A stretch of 64,000 nucleotides of DNA from positions 124,001-188,000 of the forward strand of contig NZ_QUSW01000005.1 of assembly GCF_003852895.1 (NCBI RefSeq), in the 5' to 3' direction. This stretch comes from Rhizobacter terrae. Its GTDB lineage: Bacteria > Pseudomonadota > Gammaproteobacteria > Burkholderiales > Burkholderiaceae_C. How positions within the stretch are numbered: position 1 is the stretch's first letter; each line of letters opens with the position of its first letter. Positions 15,961 to 24,792 of this stretch are shown here, piece after piece. The translations under genes and the position numbers were made by a program. A model generated the notes under the pieces. That model worked only from the letters and a program-made list of their open reading frames with translations. It was not told the DNA's origin and did no database searches.

Positions 15961-17004
15961 TCAGTCCAGGCGCAGGTTCAGGCGCACCCAGCTCGTGGTG
16001 CCTTCCGGCCGGTTGCGCACCGAGAATTCCTGCATCACCTTGACGTCCAGCGCCCAGCTGCCGCTTTCGCTGATGTAGCCCACCACCGGGCCGGCCGACA
16101 GGGCCTGCACCTTGTTGCCGTTGGCCGCCACACCCGGGCCGCTGTCGGCGGTGGTCTGCTTGAGCACGTAGCCTTGCAGGCCCACGCGCCACTGGTCGTT
16201 CATCCGGAACATGCCGGCCCAGTCGGCGTGGACGTACTGGCCCGAACGCACGTCGGTGTCGCGGTTGGTGGTGTTGAACGAATAGGTGGCGCGCAGCCCC
16301 ACTTCCAAGCCGTTCTCCCACACGCGCGAGGCGACGAGCAGCGGCTTGATCGTCCAGTACTTGCCCGAGCCGGTGTTGACGGCGCGATCCTTGTCGTAGT
16401 CGCCCAGCGGCGCGTTCACCGCGACGCCCGCCACGATGCGCGACTCGTCCTGCGCCCAGTCGACGAAGGCTGCCAGTTCAGGATCGGCCAGCCCCGTGTG
16501 GCTGCCCGAGCGGCGCGCGCTTTCGGCCGCCATGGCGGCTTGCACGGCGGCCACGGTGCCGGCCGGCAGTCCGGCAGGCAGCGTGGGAATCAGGTTCACA
16601 TGCGTGGTCTGCTGCACGATGGGCAGCGTGGCCGAGAAACCCAGGCGCCCATCCAGCACGATCTTCTCGCTTACGTAGGTGACGCGCGGCACCAGCACGT
16701 TGGCGCGGATGCTGCCTTCGACCGCCAACGGCACCGTGCCCAGGCCGGGCAGGGTGGTGCTGGTGGTGGCGGCGTTGCCGTCGTCGCCGCGCAGCTTGGT
16801 GGCTTCGTAGTGCTGCAGCCAGAGCTGACCATACCAACCCGGGAACTGAGGCGTGGCCAGTTCATAGGACGGCGCGCCCAGCAGCGCGCGGACCTGGCTG
16901 CCTTCGGTGGCGAATGCCGGCGCGGCACACAGCAGGGCCAGCGCGGCGGCCACACGGGTTCGGGCCTTCGCAGACTTCGCGAAGGCAGGGGTCGACGGGG
17001 TCAT
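15961..17004 (-). CDS. Outer membrane beta-barrel, MetA-pathway of phenol degradation family
   Basis: The 347-residue product has a signal peptide (about 1-32, ending CAAPAFA) and a beta-barrel-like mature part with alternating residues and a C-terminal strand (SSWVRLNLRLD, written here in part) typical of outer membrane proteins. The pattern WYGQLWLQHYEATKL, then VPRVTYVSEK and NAPLGDYDKDRAVNTGSGKYW matches the PF13557-type 'MetA-pathway of phenol degradation' family, thought to be porin-like uptake channels for aromatic compounds. It is a single gene with its promoter in the 205-base gap shared with the divergent chalcone isomerase-like gene. The transported substrate is unknown. Confidence 0.85.
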   Translation of the reverse strand: MTPSTPAFAKSAKARTRVAAALALLCAAPAFATEGSQVRALLGAPSYELATPQFPGWYGQLWLQHYEATKLRGDDGNAATTSTTLPGLGTVPLAVEGSIRANVLVPRVTYVSEKIVLDGRLGFSATLPIVQQTTHVNLIPTLPAGLPAGTVAAVQAAMAAESARRSGSHTGLADPELAAFVDWAQDESRIVAGVAVNAPLGDYDKDRAVNTGSGKYWTIKPLLVASRVWENGLEVGLRATYSFNTTNRDTDVRSGQYVHADWAGMFRMNDQWRVGLQGYVLKQTTADSGPGVAANGNKVQALSAGPVVGYISESGSWALDVKVMQEFSVRNRPEGTTSWVRLNLRLD

Positions 17005-17209
17005 GGAGTTCCTCGGAAAAGGTGTTGTGATTCAGCGGCGGCATGGTGCCAGCCAAGTGCACAACATCGGTGTGCGAACCTTCACGATGTGCACCAAATA
17101 GAGAACCGACCCCACGGGTTTGCCCTATCGCGGGGCGTCCGGCCAAGTTGTAATTCGCTGCCCCGACGCGACCGCGTCCAGGGGTGCATCACAACTTGTC
17201 TAGACCATC

Positions 17210-17800
17210 ATGAGACACCTCTTCCGTTTCCTCGCCGCGATTTGTCTGACCGTGATCGGCTCCATGGCCCTGGCCGCCGATGTGGACGTGGAAGGGTTCA
17301 AGTTTTCCGATGCAGCCTCTGTCAATGGTGCGAACCTGGTGCTGAACGGGGCGGCGACATCGAGCATCCTGTCGACGAAGTCCACGGCGGTCGCTTTCTA
17401 CCTGCCGAAGAAGCAGAACACGATGGAAGCAGCGGTGGCCGAAAAGGGCGCCAAGCGCATCCAGTTCTACATGCTGCGTGACGTGTCGGCGCGCGATCTT
17501 TCCAACGCGATGCTGGACCGCATCCGCCAGAACGCCGCGGAAGATTTCGCCGCGAACATCATGCAGACGGCGCAGCTGGGGGTCGTGTTCGGCAACCGGG
17601 CCAAGGTGTTCAAGGGCGACGTGATGGTCATCGACTACGACCCTGCGACGCAGTCGACGCAGTTCAACCTCAACGGGCAGAAGATCGGCGACACCATCAA
17701 GGGCGAGGCCTTCTTCCCGATGATGATGAAGGTCTGGATCGGGCCGAAGGTTCGGGGCAGCACGCGGGATGCGTTGCTGGGGCTGCCTTCGGGGAAGTGA
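17210..17800 (+). CDS. Secreted chalcone isomerase-like protein
   Basis: The 196-residue product has a signal peptide (about 1-22, ending SMALA) and a chalcone isomerase-like fold pattern: VEGFKFSDAASVNGANLVLNG (start of the domain), VAFYLPKKQNTMEAAVAEKG, then RIQFYMLRDVSARDL and GDTIKGEAFFPMMMKVWIGP. Bacterial periplasmic members of this fold have no proven isomerase activity; some bind haem or fatty acids. The ATG at 17210 is 4 bases after TCTAGACC with no clear ribosome binding site. It is divergent from the outer membrane protein gene and followed by a long inverted repeat. Confidence 0.88.
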   Translation: MRHLFRFLAAICLTVIGSMALAADVDVEGFKFSDAASVNGANLVLNGAATSSILSTKSTAVAFYLPKKQNTMEAAVAEKGAKRIQFYMLRDVSARDLSNAMLDRIRQNAAEDFAANIMQTAQLGVVFGNRAKVFKGDVMVIDYDPATQSTQFNLNGQKIGDTIKGEAFFPMMMKVWIGPKVRGSTRDALLGLPSGK

Positions 17801-17840
17801 TCTTCGGCTGAGATTTCTTTCGCTTCCGTTTGGTGGGGCC

Positions 17841-18073
17841 GCGGCAGGCGGCATGGGCCAGGGGCTGCGGCTGTGGCGGTCGGCGCGTAGCGCCGACTTC
17901 GCTGTGCTGCTCGCACCGAGGGGTGTGCCGCGGAACTCGCTACGCGCCCCTGCGGTGCGCTGCGCTCAAACAGCCGCGGCAAGCTAGAAGACGAAGCGTG
18001 CTGCGCACGCCACCCCTCGGTGCTGCGCTGCTCGCCGCCACAGACGCAGCCCCTGGCCCATGCCGCCTGCCGC
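17841..18073. repeat. Long imperfect inverted repeat filling the intergenic gap
   Basis: The arms 17841-17869 and 18045-18073 are perfect reverse complements over 29 bases; after one mismatch the pairing continues (CTGTGGCGG at 17871-17879 with 18035-18043), so the outer stem is 39 bases with one mismatch. A 13-base inner pair follows (GCACCGAGGGGTG at 17913-17925 with 18011-18023) and a local hairpin GTCGGCGC/GCGCCGAC sits at 17879-17897. It occupies almost all of the gene-free gap 17801-18112. This looks like a dispersed intergenic repeat element of the genome rather than a terminator. Confidence 0.85.
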
Positions 18074-18112
18074 TCAAGTGGCGAAGGCTTGGCTCGACGA
18101 GAAATCCCGACC

Positions 18113-18919
18113 TCACCGCCCCACAGCAGCCAAGTACCGATCAAGCGACCTCTTCACCGCCAAGCTGGCATCACCGAAGATGTTCAGCCCCCAAGTGAAT
18201 CCGTAGAGGTCGTCAAACTCATATTCCGACAACCGCGAAGCAATCCGCACCACCGCATCCGGATGCATGGGGATGTAGTTGGGCACGCTGTACATGAAGG
18301 TCACGTGCCGCCGATCCTGCGCCACGTGCACCGAGTCACCTGCCAGCAACAGCGATCGGCCGTCCGGACCTTGGGCGCAATGCAGTGATGCGCTGCCGGG
18401 GAAGTGACCCGGCAAATGCAGCAGGGTGAGTGAGTCCGACAACTGGCAACTGTCACCGCGCCAGAACTCGATGTTGGCGGTGCGGCGTTGCACCCATTGG
18501 CGGTCTGCCTCGTGCAGGTAGATCGGCACGCCGCCCAGCGCGTCGCTCCATTCCACCATCGATGAATAGAAGTGCGGGTGCGAAATGGCGATGGTGTGCA
18601 CGCCGCCTGCGGCCTGGATTGCTTCGACCGCTTCGTCCGTCGCCAGGCTCGTGCAGTCCCAGAGGATGTTCGACGTGCCATCGGGCACCAGCAGCGCGCG
18701 CTGCGGAATCGCGAAGCTGGGGGTGATGCCCAGGCCGAGCAAGGAGCCGTCGCGCTCGATGCGCACGCGATGGTTCGAAGCGATTTCTTCGTGCGTGGTC
18801 CAGCGCTGGCCGGTGGGCAAGACGTACTGGCGCTCGTCTGAACACACCGCGCAGGCGGCGGGCGGTTCGGGGCTGTCTTCGTGCTGCAGGCCGCAGCCGG
18901 CGCAGATGTAGCGGGGCAT
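18113..18919 (-). CDS. Metallo-beta-lactamase-fold protein with N-terminal zinc ribbon
   Basis: The 268-residue protein starts with a short metal-binding knot (C6, C9, C23, C26) followed by an MBL-fold domain. The first metal motif is altered: SHPHFYSS has H114 and H116 but not the Asp and His of HxHxDH. Later motifs HLPGHFPGS and LLAGDSV are present. It may keep one metal site or have changed activity. Close relatives are annotated as MBL-fold metallo-hydrolases of unknown substrate. It is divergent from the MocR-type regulator gene with a 99-base gap, which makes it a likely target of that regulator. Confidence 0.85.
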   Translation of the reverse strand: MPRYICAGCGLQHEDSPEPPAACAVCSDERQYVLPTGQRWTTHEEIASNHRVRIERDGSLLGLGITPSFAIPQRALLVPDGTSNILWDCTSLATDEAVEAIQAAGGVHTIAISHPHFYSSMVEWSDALGGVPIYLHEADRQWVQRRTANIEFWRGDSCQLSDSLTLLHLPGHFPGSASLHCAQGPDGRSLLLAGDSVHVAQDRRHVTFMYSVPNYIPMHPDAVVRIASRLSEYEFDDLYGFTWGLNIFGDASLAVKRSLDRYLAAVGR

Positions 18920-19018
18920 GGGTGATCCTCCTGGTCGATGGAGTGATCATCGGCCTGACGATGGACCTGCAAAAGATCCACTTCTGACAGAATCTACTGG
19001 TCCAATTGATGGTGCGCC

Positions 19019-20467
19019 ATGTCCGCCTTGCCAGACCTTCCCGTCGATCTGCAGTTGCCCCCACCCGGCTCGCGCCAGCGGCTGCGTGAGCTTCACCGAC
19101 AGCTGCGCGACGCGATCATCGAAGGGCGGCTGCATGCGGGCTTTCGCCTGCCATCCACGCGCGACCTGGCGCAGCAGCTGGGCATGTCGCGCAACACCGT
19201 GGTGGCGGTGTACGAACTGCTGCTGGCAGAGGGCTACATCGCTTCGCGTGCGGCGTCCGGGCACTTCGTGGCCGAGATTGCGCGCAGCAAGGCGGCCGTG
19301 CGGCGCGATGCCGCCAAGCCGCGCACCCTCAGCGCCGGCGCCCACGTGCGGCTCGAGGGCATGGATCCCAACCCGCCGCCCGCACGCATCGAGTTCGCAC
19401 CTGGCATCGCCGATGCCGTGCGCTTCCCCCACGCCATCTGGGGCCGCCTGCTGGCGCGCAGCGTCAGGGCCTTGTCGCAAGGACGCATCCCGCGCGGACA
19501 GGCGCAAGGTCAGGCCAGCCTGCGGGCTGCGCTTGCCCGCCACGTGGCCCACACGCGGGCGGTGGCCTGCGATGCGGAGTCGGTGATCGTCGTCAACGGG
19601 TCGCAGCAGGCCTTCGACCTGCTGGCGCGGACGCTGGTCATCCCCGGTCAAACGCGCATCGCCGTGGAAGACCCGGGCTTCTCGCCACCCGGCGTGACCT
19701 TCGCTGCCGCCGGGGCCAGGCTCATGCCCACGCCGGTGGACGACGACGGCCTGCGCGTGGACAAACTCAAGACCGGCGTCGACCTCGTCTACGTCACGCC
19801 TTCCCATCAATACCCGCTGGGCTGCATCCTCTCCAGCCAGCGCCGCGCCGCGCTCATCGACTTCTCGCGGCGTGAACGCGCCCTCGTCATCGAGGACGAC
19901 TACGACGCCGAGTACCGCTACGACGACCGCCCGCTCGATGCGCTGCAGACGCTGGACCGCCATGGCGACGTGGTCTACGTCGGCACCTTGTCCAAGGTCC
20001 TCTACCCGACGGCGCGCCTGGGCTTCATGGTGGCGCCGCCATCGCTGGTGCCGGCGCTGGTCGCGGCCAAGCGGCATGCCGATTCGCACACCGACGTGAT
20101 CCTGCAGGAAGCCGCCGCCGCCTTCATCGCCGAAGGCCACCTGATGCGCCACCTGCGGCGCATGCGGCAGGTCTATGGCGCGAGACGGCAGCTCATCCTC
20201 GACGGCCTGCAGCGTGATTTCTCGCGCTGGCTGCGGCCCGTGCCGGGTGCCGCGGGCCTGCACATCGCCGCGCTGGCGGTGGGCGAGTGGGATGTTGACG
20301 GCGTCGTCGCCCGTGCGCGAGAAGTAGGCATCGGTGTCAGGTCGATCTCACGCTACGCCTTGCGGCGCGGGCCTGCGGGCCTGATGTTCGGCTACGGCGC
20401 CATCGAGGAGCCGGCCATCGTGGAAGGGCTGCAGGGGCTGCTGCGCGTGATGAAGCGCCACGCCTAG
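19019..20467 (+). CDS. MocR-type regulator (GntR HTH plus aminotransferase domain)
   Basis: The 482-residue protein has an N-terminal GntR winged helix (LRELHRQLRDAIIEGRL, then LPSTRDLAQQLGMSRNTV, about residues 22-75), a linker, and a fold-type I aminotransferase domain with the pyridoxal phosphate lysine K326 in GTLSKVLYP and VIEDDYDAEYRYD upstream of it. Such MocR/PdxR proteins use PLP or an aminated ligand as effector, often controlling a divergent gene. Here the divergent gene is the MBL-fold protein at 18919. The 3' end overlaps the convergent protease gene by 4 bases. Confidence 0.93.
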   Translation: MSALPDLPVDLQLPPPGSRQRLRELHRQLRDAIIEGRLHAGFRLPSTRDLAQQLGMSRNTVVAVYELLLAEGYIASRAASGHFVAEIARSKAAVRRDAAKPRTLSAGAHVRLEGMDPNPPPARIEFAPGIADAVRFPHAIWGRLLARSVRALSQGRIPRGQAQGQASLRAALARHVAHTRAVACDAESVIVVNGSQQAFDLLARTLVIPGQTRIAVEDPGFSPPGVTFAAAGARLMPTPVDDDGLRVDKLKTGVDLVYVTPSHQYPLGCILSSQRRAALIDFSRRERALVIEDDYDAEYRYDDRPLDALQTLDRHGDVVYVGTLSKVLYPTARLGFMVAPPSLVPALVAAKRHADSHTDVILQEAAAAFIAEGHLMRHLRRMRQVYGARRQLILDGLQRDFSRWLRPVPGAAGLHIAALAVGEWDVDGVVARAREVGIGVRSISRYALRRGPAGLMFGYGAIEEPAIVEGLQGLLRVMKRHA

Positions 20468-21537
20468 TCTTCGGACTCCGCCAGCGTCACCGTCTGCTTG
20501 CGGGTGGCGCCCGCGCGCCAGATCGTGAGCGTGCAGGGGTTGCCCGGCTCCAGCCGTTCGAGCACCGTGAGCATGTCGTCCATGGTCTCGACCGCCTCGT
20601 CGTCGACCGCCGTGATGACGTCGCCCTGCACGATGCCGTTGTCGCCGCGCGTGAAGGGCTTCAGGCCCGCGCGCGCCGCCGGCCCGTTGCGCTGCACGCG
20701 CAAGAGCGCCACGCCCTTGGGCAGCCCCAGCGCGCGGTTGATCTCCGCGCCGCCGCCCGTCACGCCCAGCGACGGCCGCACCATGCGCCCATCGCGGATG
20801 AGCCGCGGCACGATGCGGTTCACCTCGTCGACGGGGATCGCGAAACCAATGCCCGCGCTCGCGCCCGAGGGGCTGAAGATGGCGGTGTTCACGCCGATCA
20901 GACGCCCGGCTGAATCCAGCAGCGGCCCGCCGGAATTGCCCGGGTTGATGGCCGCGTCCGTCTGGATGCCGCCCTTGATCGTGCGCCGCGTCACCGACTC
21001 GATCTCGCGGTTGAGCGCGCTCACGATGCCGGTGGTGAGCGTCTGGTCCAGCCCGAACGGGTTGCCGATGGCATAGACCTTCTGCCCCACCTGCAGGTCA
21101 CGGCTGCTGCCCACCGGCAGGGCGCGCAGCTTGGCTGCCGGCGCAGCGATCTTCAGCACGGCGATGTCGCGGTCGGGGAAGGCACCCACCAGCTCGGCCT
21201 TGTAGCTGGACTGGTCCGCCAGCGTCACCCGCGCACCGCTCGCGCCCTGGATGACGTGGAAGTTGGTGACGACGTGCCCTTGCACGTCCCACACGAAGCC
21301 CGTACCGGTACCCTGGGGTACCTGCTGCACGTCCAGCGAGAAGAAGTCGCGCTCCAACCCCAGCGCGGTGATGTTGACGACCGACGGCGAGGACGCCTTG
21401 AAGACGGCGATGTTGTTGAGTTCCTCCGCCGCCAGCGGGCCTCGCGGCGTGATGGCGCGCGGTGGGGCGGCCGGGCGGGCTTGCAGGCTTGGAGAGAGCG
21501 CGAACAGGGCGACGAAGAGGACAGTGGACAGTCTCAT
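20464..21537 (-). CDS. HtrA/DegS-like periplasmic serine protease
   Basis: The 357-residue product has a signal peptide (about 1-20), a trypsin-like S1C protease domain with the triad H94 (NFHVI), D124 (PDRDIAVL) and S202 (GNSGGP), and one PDZ domain (about 255-350; LGVTGGG, RVQRNGPAARAGL, DVITAVDDEAVETMDDM). With one PDZ domain it resembles DegS or HhoB rather than two-PDZ DegP. It probably degrades or senses misfolded envelope proteins. It lies 18 bases after the stop of the upstream methyltransferase gene on the same strand and may be read with it. Confidence 0.93.
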   Translation of the reverse strand: MRLSTVLFVALFALSPSLQARPAAPPRAITPRGPLAAEELNNIAVFKASSPSVVNITALGLERDFFSLDVQQVPQGTGTGFVWDVQGHVVTNFHVIQGASGARVTLADQSSYKAELVGAFPDRDIAVLKIAAPAAKLRALPVGSSRDLQVGQKVYAIGNPFGLDQTLTTGIVSALNREIESVTRRTIKGGIQTDAAINPGNSGGPLLDSAGRLIGVNTAIFSPSGASAGIGFAIPVDEVNRIVPRLIRDGRMVRPSLGVTGGGAEINRALGLPKGVALLRVQRNGPAARAGLKPFTRGDNGIVQGDVITAVDDEAVETMDDMLTVLERLEPGNPCTLTIWRAGATRKQTVTLAESED

Positions 21538-21555
21538 GGGCGAAGCGCAGGCACC

Positions 21556-22371
21556 TCAGCGCCTGATGGTCACGACATTCGCCTGGATCTTGCCATCGAC
21601 CTCGCCGGACCCGAACAGCGTTTCGATCGCCCGAGTGCAGGCGGCGGTCGCATCCGTCAGGGTGCCGCCGCGCGCCTCGATCTCGCCACGCAGGTTCGTG
21701 CCCTGGCAGTAGGCCATGGCCGGCACCTCGGCCGATGCGGCACGGCTGCGGGCGGTTACGCGCTCGATGAGCGCGGTCGTGGTGAAGCCAGCCTGCGCCA
21801 GATCGGCGGCGATGCGCACGCGGTCGTGGTAGCCGTGGGGCGTGCGGGCCATGAACATCGGCGGGTCGGTCGGGAAGAGCGTGGCCAGCGCCTTGGTCAC
21901 GGTGTGGGCGAATTCGTTCTCCTCGATGCGGTCCCAGGCATTGAAGATGAAGGTGCCGCCCGGACGCAGCACGCGCCGCGCTTCGGCGTATGCATGCGGC
22001 CGGTCGGGGAAGAACATCACGCCGAACTGGCAGACCACCACGTCGAAGCTCTCGTCGTCGAAAGGCAGCTTCATCGCATCGGCCTGTTTCCACGCGACAG
22101 GCCGTTGCGCACCGACGGCGGCGGCCCGGTCCAGCATGGGCTGGTTGAGGTCGGTGGCGGTGAGCTCGGCATGGGGCGGCAGGCTCCGGGCCAGAGCGCG
22201 CGTCACGGCACCGGTGCCGGCGGCGGTTTCGAGGACGTGCTTCGGGTTCAGGGCCGCGACGCGGCGGGCGATGTCTTCGGCATAGGGCTCGAAGATCAGC
22301 GGCACCATCAGGCTGTCGTAGAGCTCCGGCACGGAGCCGGCGAAGATGGCATCAGCCTTGGGCTGGTTCAT
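21556..22371 (-). CDS. Class I SAM-dependent methyltransferase
   Basis: The 271-residue protein carries the UbiE/Methyltransf_11 pattern: VLETAAGTGAVTRAL (motif I, about residues 47-61), TATDLNQPML (motif II), a DAMKLPFDDESFDVVVCQFG segment beginning at about residue 98, and EARRVLRPGGTFIF (motif III). The substrate is not evident; such enzymes often act on lipids or quinones or small metabolites. The ATG at 22371 (MNQPKADAIF) has AAAGGAG 8 bases upstream and is preferred to an in-frame start at 22461. It lies upstream of the protease gene. Confidence 0.88.
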   Translation of the reverse strand: MNQPKADAIFAGSVPELYDSLMVPLIFEPYAEDIARRVAALNPKHVLETAAGTGAVTRALARSLPPHAELTATDLNQPMLDRAAAVGAQRPVAWKQADAMKLPFDDESFDVVVCQFGVMFFPDRPHAYAEARRVLRPGGTFIFNAWDRIEENEFAHTVTKALATLFPTDPPMFMARTPHGYHDRVRIAADLAQAGFTTTALIERVTARSRAASAEVPAMAYCQGTNLRGEIEARGGTLTDATAACTRAIETLFGSGEVDGKIQANVVTIRR

Positions 22372-22486
22372 GCGGGGGCTCCTTTGGACAGCCAGGAATG
22401 ATCCTGCGTTGCTGGGCGCATCCTGCATTGAAACCCAAGCCCCGCTCGCTGGGCATCCCAACGGTTAGGGCCTGGGTGGAACCGCT

Positions 22487-23791
22487 TCACTGCAAGGTGA
22501 GGGTGACGTACTTGATGGTCCTGCGTCCAGCGGTGTCGATGGCCGTGATGCCGATGCCCTTGACGCCCGCACTCAGCCCGCTGGCCGGCAGCGCGACCAC
22601 GGCACGGTAGGTGTTGGTGGTGCCGCTGACGAGCGACATTCGCACCTGGCCCGCGCCACCCAGCTTCTTCAGGTCGACCCACATCTGCGCCAGGCTGCTG
22701 GCGGTGTTGATCTTGGCGGTGATGGTGATGGTGCTGCCGTCGTTCACGCCGACGGTGGTGGGCGCGACGGACGGCGAGCCGATGACCAGCGTGGTGGCCG
22801 GCGGGCGCCGCTGTGCATACAGCCACTGCCACATCTGCGGCATCGCGTAGGCCTCCTGCCATCCGCCGTGGCCGGACTTGGCGAACAGCGTGAACTGCAT
22901 GGTCGACGGCAGGCCCAGCGGGTAGGCTGATGAATCCCACACCCATTGCGTGGGCAGCAGATCGCCGCCGGGCATGAGCGAGGCGGTGCGGTCGGTGGCG
23001 GCCATGGTGGCGCCGCCGTCGGCGGAGTAGCCGGCCATCACGTAGGTGTTGGCAAAGGGAACCATGCGGTCGATGTGCTCGATGGTGCACATGCGGTGGG
23101 TGTAGCTCTTGCAGCGGAAGAGATCGGTGGGCGGGTTCAGGCCGGGGCCCACGTTGGTGTCGTTGAAGTTGTGGAAGGCCCAGGTCGGCACGTGGCTCGC
23201 GGCCTGGATGGACGACAAGGCCTTCTCCGTGCCGGCAATGGGCACGATGGCAGCGACCTTGGTGGGGTGGGCGGCCGCATAGGTCCAGGTACCACCGCCG
23301 CCGAGGGACAGGCCGGTGACGTAGATGCGGTCCAGGTCGACGCGGTGGGTGGTCTTGATGTACTCGACCATCGCGTCGACGCTGGCGGCGGTCCAGCTGC
23401 TGTCGCAGGTCTGGGGTTCGAGGATCAGGCCGTCGAGGAAGGGGCGCTGGTCGGTGTAGGCGGTGCGCTTCTGGATCTGGTAGCCGGGGGAGTTGGTGTT
23501 GGAGGTGTTGATGGCGGAGAGGGGATGCGCTGGGCATTTCTCGCCGAGGCCGTGGAGGACGACGAGGAGGGGATAGGTCTTGCAGGCTGCGTTCGAGTAG
23601 CCGGCAGGGGTGTAGAGCCAGTGGCCGAGCGGGTAGGGGGAGACGTTCGCTTCGTAGGGGTGGGCGATGAGGGTGTCGTCGAGCGCGGGGTCGTCGGTGC
23701 TGCAGGTGGATTGGGCGTGGGTGAGCTGCGTGACGAGCGCGAGAGTCAGGCCGAAGGTCAGGCGGACGAGAGGGCCGAGGTGTGTCGCCAT
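22487..23791 (-). CDS. Secreted alpha/beta hydrolase (esterase/depolymerase-like)
   Basis: The 434-residue product has a signal peptide (about 1-27, ending QLTHA) and an alpha/beta-hydrolase domain of the CE1/PHB-depolymerase type: LLVVLHGLGEKC (oxyanion region), VTGLSLGGGGTW (nucleophilic Ser in GLSLG), FHNFNDTNV (acid) and AKSGHGGWQEAY (His). A C-terminal immunoglobulin-like domain (about 345-434, VAPTTVGVNDGSTITITA onward) probably helps substrate binding. It is secreted and may act on polysaccharide-bound esters or polyesters; the substrate is not known. The start at 23791 gives a normal signal peptide; the open frame upstream is Arg/Pro-rich. Confidence 0.88.
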   Translation of the reverse strand: MATHLGPLVRLTFGLTLALVTQLTHAQSTCSTDDPALDDTLIAHPYEANVSPYPLGHWLYTPAGYSNAACKTYPLLVVLHGLGEKCPAHPLSAINTSNTNSPGYQIQKRTAYTDQRPFLDGLILEPQTCDSSWTAASVDAMVEYIKTTHRVDLDRIYVTGLSLGGGGTWTYAAAHPTKVAAIVPIAGTEKALSSIQAASHVPTWAFHNFNDTNVGPGLNPPTDLFRCKSYTHRMCTIEHIDRMVPFANTYVMAGYSADGGATMAATDRTASLMPGGDLLPTQWVWDSSAYPLGLPSTMQFTLFAKSGHGGWQEAYAMPQMWQWLYAQRRPPATTLVIGSPSVAPTTVGVNDGSTITITAKINTASSLAQMWVDLKKLGGAGQVRMSLVSGTTNTYRAVVALPASGLSAGVKGIGITAIDTAGRRTIKYVTLTLQ

Positions 23792-23943
23792 GATGTGTCT
23801 CCCTGTTGGCGTGGGGAGGAAGCGTAGGCGGCCCGGAGGCAACTGCCTAGGCAGAACCTTGTGAGTCCAAGGGCGATACCTGGTGACACACGCCCGTCGG
23901 TGGTCGGGCTGGTCCGCGGTTGCTGCGAAGGACCGGCGGAGTT

Positions 23944-24186
23944 CTAGAGAGGAAGGGCAGCCTCGAAGGCTGCCAGCTCCTGCTCTACGGTGCCTCGCTT
24001 GCGAAAGTCGCGTCTCGCCCTGCCAAACCAGTATTCGGCGTTTTCAAGGTCGCCTTCCTGAAGGTGCAGGATTCCATGGAGCCACGCGCCCAGGGCCGAG
24101 TTGTCCTGCTGCGCCAGGTCATGCGCTTCGGTCCACTGGCCGGCTCGGAGATGAGCCAGGGCTTGGCGTAGTGAGGTGGGGGTCAT
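23944..24186 (-). CDS. Small TPR-like protein
   Basis: This 80-residue protein is almost wholly helical, with LRQALAHLRAGQWTEAHDLA and HLQEGDLENAEYWFGRAR forming paired helices like tetratricopeptide repeats. It has no signal peptide. Similar short TPR-like proteins are common and unassigned in Burkholderiales. Its ATG abuts the TAA of the upstream zinc-ribbon gene exactly (no spacer), so the two are probably translated together. The function is unknown; protein-protein binding is likely from the fold. Confidence 0.7.
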   Translation of the reverse strand: MTPTSLRQALAHLRAGQWTEAHDLAQQDNSALGAWLHGILHLQEGDLENAEYWFGRARRDFRKRGTVEQELAAFEAALPL

Positions 24187-24792
24187 TTACTCGCTGGTGT
24201 GCCGTGGATAGCTTAGCTTCTCGACGCTCCACGAGCTTCTGTCAGTGTGTAGCCAAGTGCGCAGCCCGATCAACTCTCCCTCGGTCGTGTAGAGGCGGGT
24301 GTTGCTTGGGCCGGAGATACCCGGCGACCAGTTGTAGGAACCGAGGAAAGCCGTGGCCGGTTCGACCACACCGAAATCGCATTCCGCGTGTTTAAACAGT
24401 GGAGTCGCGACATCCATCAACAGGAAGTTCGATCCGCCGCAACACAGGGCGCGTGCCGCGTGCCGACGCCCCGTCCTCCAACGCAGGTAGGCCTCGACCG
24501 CTTCGAGGTGTTCGGAGGAGTCTCCATGCTCAGACGAAAACGGATAGTCGAAGGCGAGACCTCTGCGCACGGCCCCGTAGGCTGCTTCGAACGTACGCAG
24601 AGGTGCAATGTCTTCTACCGGACAGACACATCCACAGTCCCTGCACCATGCTGGGCGAAGAGGCACCGCCAGCAGGTCTTTGTCGGTGACTTCACCGCCG
24701 ATTTCCCCGGTACCCAGGTAGTAGTCCGCCTCACGAAACTCGAAGAGAAACTTCGTGCTGCAACTGGTGCAAACGTAGTGGGCGGGCAGCAT
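24187..24792 (-). CDS. Unknown protein with an N-terminal zinc ribbon
   Basis: The 201-residue product has two CxxC knuckles (C8-C11 and C50-C53, with further cysteines C55 and C57) that probably bind zinc in the N-terminal 60 residues. The rest has no motif I can name: a FDYPFSSEHGDSSEHLEAV segment, a CCGGSNFLLM strand and a C-terminal SWSVEKLSYPRHTSE tail. Base composition is more AT-rich than the genes to its left, so it may belong to the accessory island that follows. It is directly joined to the TPR-like gene downstream. Confidence 0.65.
   Translation of the reverse strand: MLPAHYVCTSCSTKFLFEFREADYYLGTGEIGGEVTDKDLLAVPLRPAWCRDCGCVCPVEDIAPLRTFEAAYGAVRRGLAFDYPFSSEHGDSSEHLEAVEAYLRWRTGRRHAARALCCGGSNFLLMDVATPLFKHAECDFGVVEPATAFLGSYNWSPGISGPSNTRLYTTEGELIGLRTWLHTDRSSWSVEKLSYPRHTSE

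Noticed and set aside
17841-18073. The long inverted repeat as a transcription terminator
   Set aside because: The arms are far longer than needed, the arms are about 165 bases apart and no T-run follows; a repeat element fits better.
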